A stretch of DNA of 64,000 bases, taken from Bordetella genomosp. 2. GTDB lineage: Bacteria; Pseudomonadota; Gammaproteobacteria; Burkholderiales; Burkholderiaceae_B. The first letter of the stretch is position 1; each line of letters opens with the position of its first letter. Under the pieces are notes generated by a model. The model made no database searches. It was not told where the DNA came from and saw only the letters and a program-made list of their open reading frames with translations. Positions 61,690 through 64,000 of the stretch are shown piece by piece. The DNA is taken from positions 310,001-374,000 of the forward strand of contig NZ_NEVT01000006.1 in the NCBI RefSeq assembly GCF_002261345.1, written 5' to 3'. The position numbers were made by a program, and so were the translations under genes.

Positions 61690-62223
61690 ATGAAACCGAC
61701 CCGTAGATCATTCCTGGCCGCCGGCGGCGGCGCCGCGCTGGCGAGCCTGCTGGGCGTCCTGGCTGGCGCGCGCCACGGCGCGGCGCAAGCAGCGCCCGCC
61801 GACTTCCCTCTGGTCCGCAGCGACGCGCAATGGCGCGCCCTGCTCACGCCCGAGCAGTACCGCATCCTGCGCCAGGCAGGCACCGAACGGCCCTATTCCA
61901 GCCCGCTGGACCACGAGCACCGGGCCGGCACGTACGCCTGCGCCGGTTGCGGGCAGGCGCTGTTCTCGTCCGACACCAAGTTCGACAGCGGCACTGGCTG
62001 GCCCAGTTTCTGGCAAGCCCTGCCGCACGCCGTCGGCACGGCCGGCGACCGCAGCTACGGCATGGTCCGCACTTCGGTGCATTGCGCGCACTGCGGCGGC
62101 CACCTCGGCCACGTGTTCGACGACGGGCCGCCGCCAACCGGGCTGCGCTACTGCATGAACGGCGCGGCAATGCAGTTCGCGCCGTCGGCATCGCCGGCCG
62201 CCCCGACCAGGAGCCCGTCATGA
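61690..62223 (+). CDS. msrB: Exported peptide-methionine (R)-S-oxide reductase (copy 2)
   Basis: The protein is identical to the 56853-57386 product, including the Tat signal, four zinc cysteines and catalytic Cys155. Confidence 0.92.
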   Translation: MKPTRRSFLAAGGGAALASLLGVLAGARHGAAQAAPADFPLVRSDAQWRALLTPEQYRILRQAGTERPYSSPLDHEHRAGTYACAGCGQALFSSDTKFDSGTGWPSFWQALPHAVGTAGDRSYGMVRTSVHCAHCGGHLGHVFDDGPPPTGLRYCMNGAAMQFAPSASPAAPTRSPS

Positions 62224-62957
62224 AGAAAACCCGCAATTCGGCGCCGCCGGCCGCCCCGGGCCGCCGCACCGCCTGCCTGCGGCTGGCCGGCGCCGGGCTG
62301 CTGGCCATGGCCGGCTGGCTCGCCATCCAGCCAGCCGGGCGCGCGGCCGATGCCGTCTTCGAGATCCCGCCGCCGGCCCGCGACGTCCCCGCCGCGGGCG
62401 GCATGGCCACGGCCGTGCTTGCGGGCGGCTGCTTCTGGGGCGTGCAGGCGGTGTTCCAGCACGTCGAAGGAGTCCGCGAGGCACTCTCGGGCTACGCCGG
62501 CGGCAGCGCCGCCACCGCCGACTACGAGACGGTCAGCGGCGGGCGTTCGGGGCATGCCGAGGCGGTACGCATCACCTACGACCCGGCCCGCGTCAGCTAT
62601 GGGAAGCTGCTGCAAATCTACTTCTCGGTGGTCCACGACCCGACCCAGCGCAACCGCCAGGGCCCCGACGTGGGGCCGCAGTACCGCTCGGCCATCTTCC
62701 CGGCCGACGCGGCGCAGCGCCAGGTCGCGGAAGCCTACATCGCGCAGCTCGACCGCTCCGGCGCCTATCCCGGCCCGCTGGCCACGACAATAGAGACGCT
62801 GCAAGGCTTTTATCCGGCGGAGGACTACCACCAGGATTACCTGGCGCGGCATCCGGACAGCCCATACATCATCGTCAACGATCAACCCAAGGTCGACAAC
62901 CTGGCCCGCGCCTACAGCGCCTACTATCGCGCCCGACCGGCGCTGGTGCGCCCCTGA
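62220..62957 (+). CDS. msrA: Exported peptide-methionine (S)-S-oxide reductase (copy 2)
   Basis: The protein is identical to the 57383-58120 product, with the catalytic GGCFWG motif and ATGA overlap with msrB. Confidence 0.9.
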   Translation: MKKTRNSAPPAAPGRRTACLRLAGAGLLAMAGWLAIQPAGRAADAVFEIPPPARDVPAAGGMATAVLAGGCFWGVQAVFQHVEGVREALSGYAGGSAATADYETVSGGRSGHAEAVRITYDPARVSYGKLLQIYFSVVHDPTQRNRQGPDVGPQYRSAIFPADAAQRQVAEAYIAQLDRSGAYPGPLATTIETLQGFYPAEDYHQDYLARHPDSPYIIVNDQPKVDNLARAYSAYYRARPALVRP

Positions 62958-63021
62958 CGCCGGCGCCGACCGCTTGACGCTGCCCGCCGGGCGGGCATAA
63001 CCTCGGAGTCGGCTCCAGGTT

Positions 63022-63617
63022 ATGGAAGGAAACTTGTCCACCACATCGGCGGTGCATCATTGGGTAGGCGTCCTGCTGGCGGCGGGCGAAGGCGCGCGCT
63101 ACCTCGCCGCGCGGCGCGCCCTGCGCGGTGCCGCCAACAAGCTGCTGGCCTGCCCGACACGATCGCCGTGGTCGCCAATCGCCCGCCCGAGCTGCCGGCC
63201 CTGCTCGCGCGCCTGGGGTGCTCCATCCTGACGGCGCCGCCCGCGCCGCGCGGCATGGGCGTATCGCTCGCCGCCGCGGCCCGCCACCTGCTCGATCGCC
63301 CCGCTCCCGGCGGCCAGTTGCCCGGCTGCGTCGTGGCCCTGGCCGACATGCCATGGCTGCGCCCCGACACCCTGCGCCGGCTGCTGGACCACGCCGCCGG
63401 CGATCGCATCGTCGCGCCGTTGTACGACGGCCGGCGCGGCCACCCGGTGGTATTCGGCGGGCAATACCTGGCCGAACTGGCCGAGCTCGACGGCGATGTC
63501 GGGGCCCGCGCCCTGCTGGCGCGCCACGGCGTACTGGAAATCGATTGCGACGATGCCGGCGTGCTGCGCGACATCGACGTTCCGCAAGATCTGCACAGAG
63601 GAAACCCAAGCTCATGA
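63022..63617 (+). pseudogene. Broken molybdenum-cofactor nucleotidyltransferase (copy 2)
   Basis: It carries the same internal deletion and frameshift as at 58185-58780. The lesion therefore existed before the duplication. Confidence 0.78.
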
Positions 63618-64000
63618 ATCCGCTCGACATGGATGTACTGCGCCAGGCGCGCGACTGGGTCGCTGCCGGGCATACCGTGCACCTGGCCACCGTGGCCCAG
63701 ACCTGGGGCTCGGCGCCGCGCCAGGCCGGCGCGTTGATGGCCCTGCGCGGCGACGGCCGCATGGTCGGCTCGGTGTCCGGCGGCTGTGTCGAGGACGACC
63801 TGATCGCGCGCGCCCGGGCCGGCTCCCTGCCCGCCCGCCCGGACCGCGTCACCTACGGCGTGACCGGCGACGAGGCGGCCCGCTTCGGCCTGCCCTGCGG
63901 GGGCACGCTGCGCCTGGTGGTCGAGCCGCTGCAAGGCACCCAATGGCTGGACGCCGTGCTGGCGGACATCGGCCAGCAGCGCCTGGTGGCGCGCACGCTC
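63614..64000 (+). CDS. XdhC/CoxI-family protein, 5' part (copy 2, cut by window end)
   Basis: The first 129 residues are identical to copy 1. This copy probably carries the native 3' end beyond the window and would be the intact xdhC gene, but that cannot be seen here. Confidence 0.8.
   Translation, partial: MNPLDMDVLRQARDWVAAGHTVHLATVAQTWGSAPRQAGALMALRGDGRMVGSVSGGCVEDDLIARARAGSLPARPDRVTYGVTGDEAARFGLPCGGTLRLVVEPLQGTQWLDAVLADIGQQRLVARTL

Larger units (their letters stand above)
59692..64000 (+). repeat. Tandem duplication, copy 2 (first 4,309 bp; runs past the window edge)
   Basis: This is the repeat of 54855-59163 at offset 4,837. It starts directly at the junction with copy 1's xdhC and is cut by the window end inside xdhC. 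The intact 3' boundary, the native end of xdhC and any third copy are not visible. Confidence 0.93.

Noticed and set aside
1-64000. Search for insertion sequences, phage genes, tRNA/rRNA genes and CRISPR arrays
   Set aside because: No transposase-like frame, cloverleaf-type tRNA sequence or regularly spaced repeat was seen; the only large repeat is the 4,837-bp tandem duplication, with no mobile element at its borders.

Overview
The window is GC-rich, densely packed DNA from a betaproteobacterium, most likely a classical Bordetella or close relative (Alcaligenaceae). The grounds are three Bug/TctC-type periplasmic receptors in 64 kb, many small catabolic operons each with an IclR, LysR or MocR regulator, and typical ATGA start/stop overlaps. 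I see no insertion sequence, tRNA, rRNA, CRISPR array or phage gene, so the species is not fixed by the sequence.

Layout. 1-4.3 kb: the end of an acyl-CoA ligase, then a leftward unit of an SLC13/DASS carrier, an Ldh2-type 2-hydroxyacid dehydrogenase and an AtoE-type carrier. 4.8-8.4 kb: housekeeping-like genes (TerC/CBS/CorC membrane protein, LoiP-type M48 lipoprotein protease, metallo-beta-lactamase-fold hydrolase). 8.4-14.9 kb: IclR regulator and flavin reductase, divergent from a ring-cleavage-type operon (Bug receptor, RidA, LigI-like hydrolase, FAH, HpaH-like hydratase, HpaI-like aldolase). The hydratase gene carries a one-base insertion four codons from its start. 15-24 kb: Bug receptor, LysR regulator, and a five-gene hydantoinase HyuAB plus three-subunit amine/opine-type dehydrogenase operon. 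24-28.3 kb: IclR regulator, Bug receptor, and a self-sufficient CYP116B-type P450-reductase-ferredoxin fusion.

28.6-51.7 kb is an organosulfonate block. It holds TauABC uptake, a TauR-like MocR regulator, a nine-gene leftward operon (peptide-type ABC importer, amidohydrolase, CobW GTPase, TauX- and TauY-like taurine dehydrogenase), then a GMC dehydrogenase (IseJ-like), phosphate acetyltransferase, a TRAP importer, sulfoacetaldehyde acetyltransferase Xsc and an IclR regulator. Together these would take taurine, perhaps taurine conjugates, and isethionate to sulfoacetaldehyde, then to sulfite and acetyl phosphate, then to acetyl-CoA.

51.7-64 kb: a DUF72 gene and a two-component system (single copy), then an operon of cytochrome b561, Tat-exported sulfite-oxidase-fold molybdoprotein, a methionine-rich MXKDX-repeat peptide, exported MsrB, exported MsrA, a broken molybdenum-cofactor nucleotidyltransferase and XdhC. 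This operon is tandemly duplicated: a 4,837-bp unit at 54855-59691 is repeated from 59692 to the window edge. The only difference I found between the copies is one base (G55420 versus A60257, Asp to Asn in the cytochrome). The gene set resembles the periplasmic hypochlorite-scavenging/methionine sulfoxide repair system described in Azospira. Its duplication, with the chimeric xdhC reading frame at the junction, is the most striking feature of the window.
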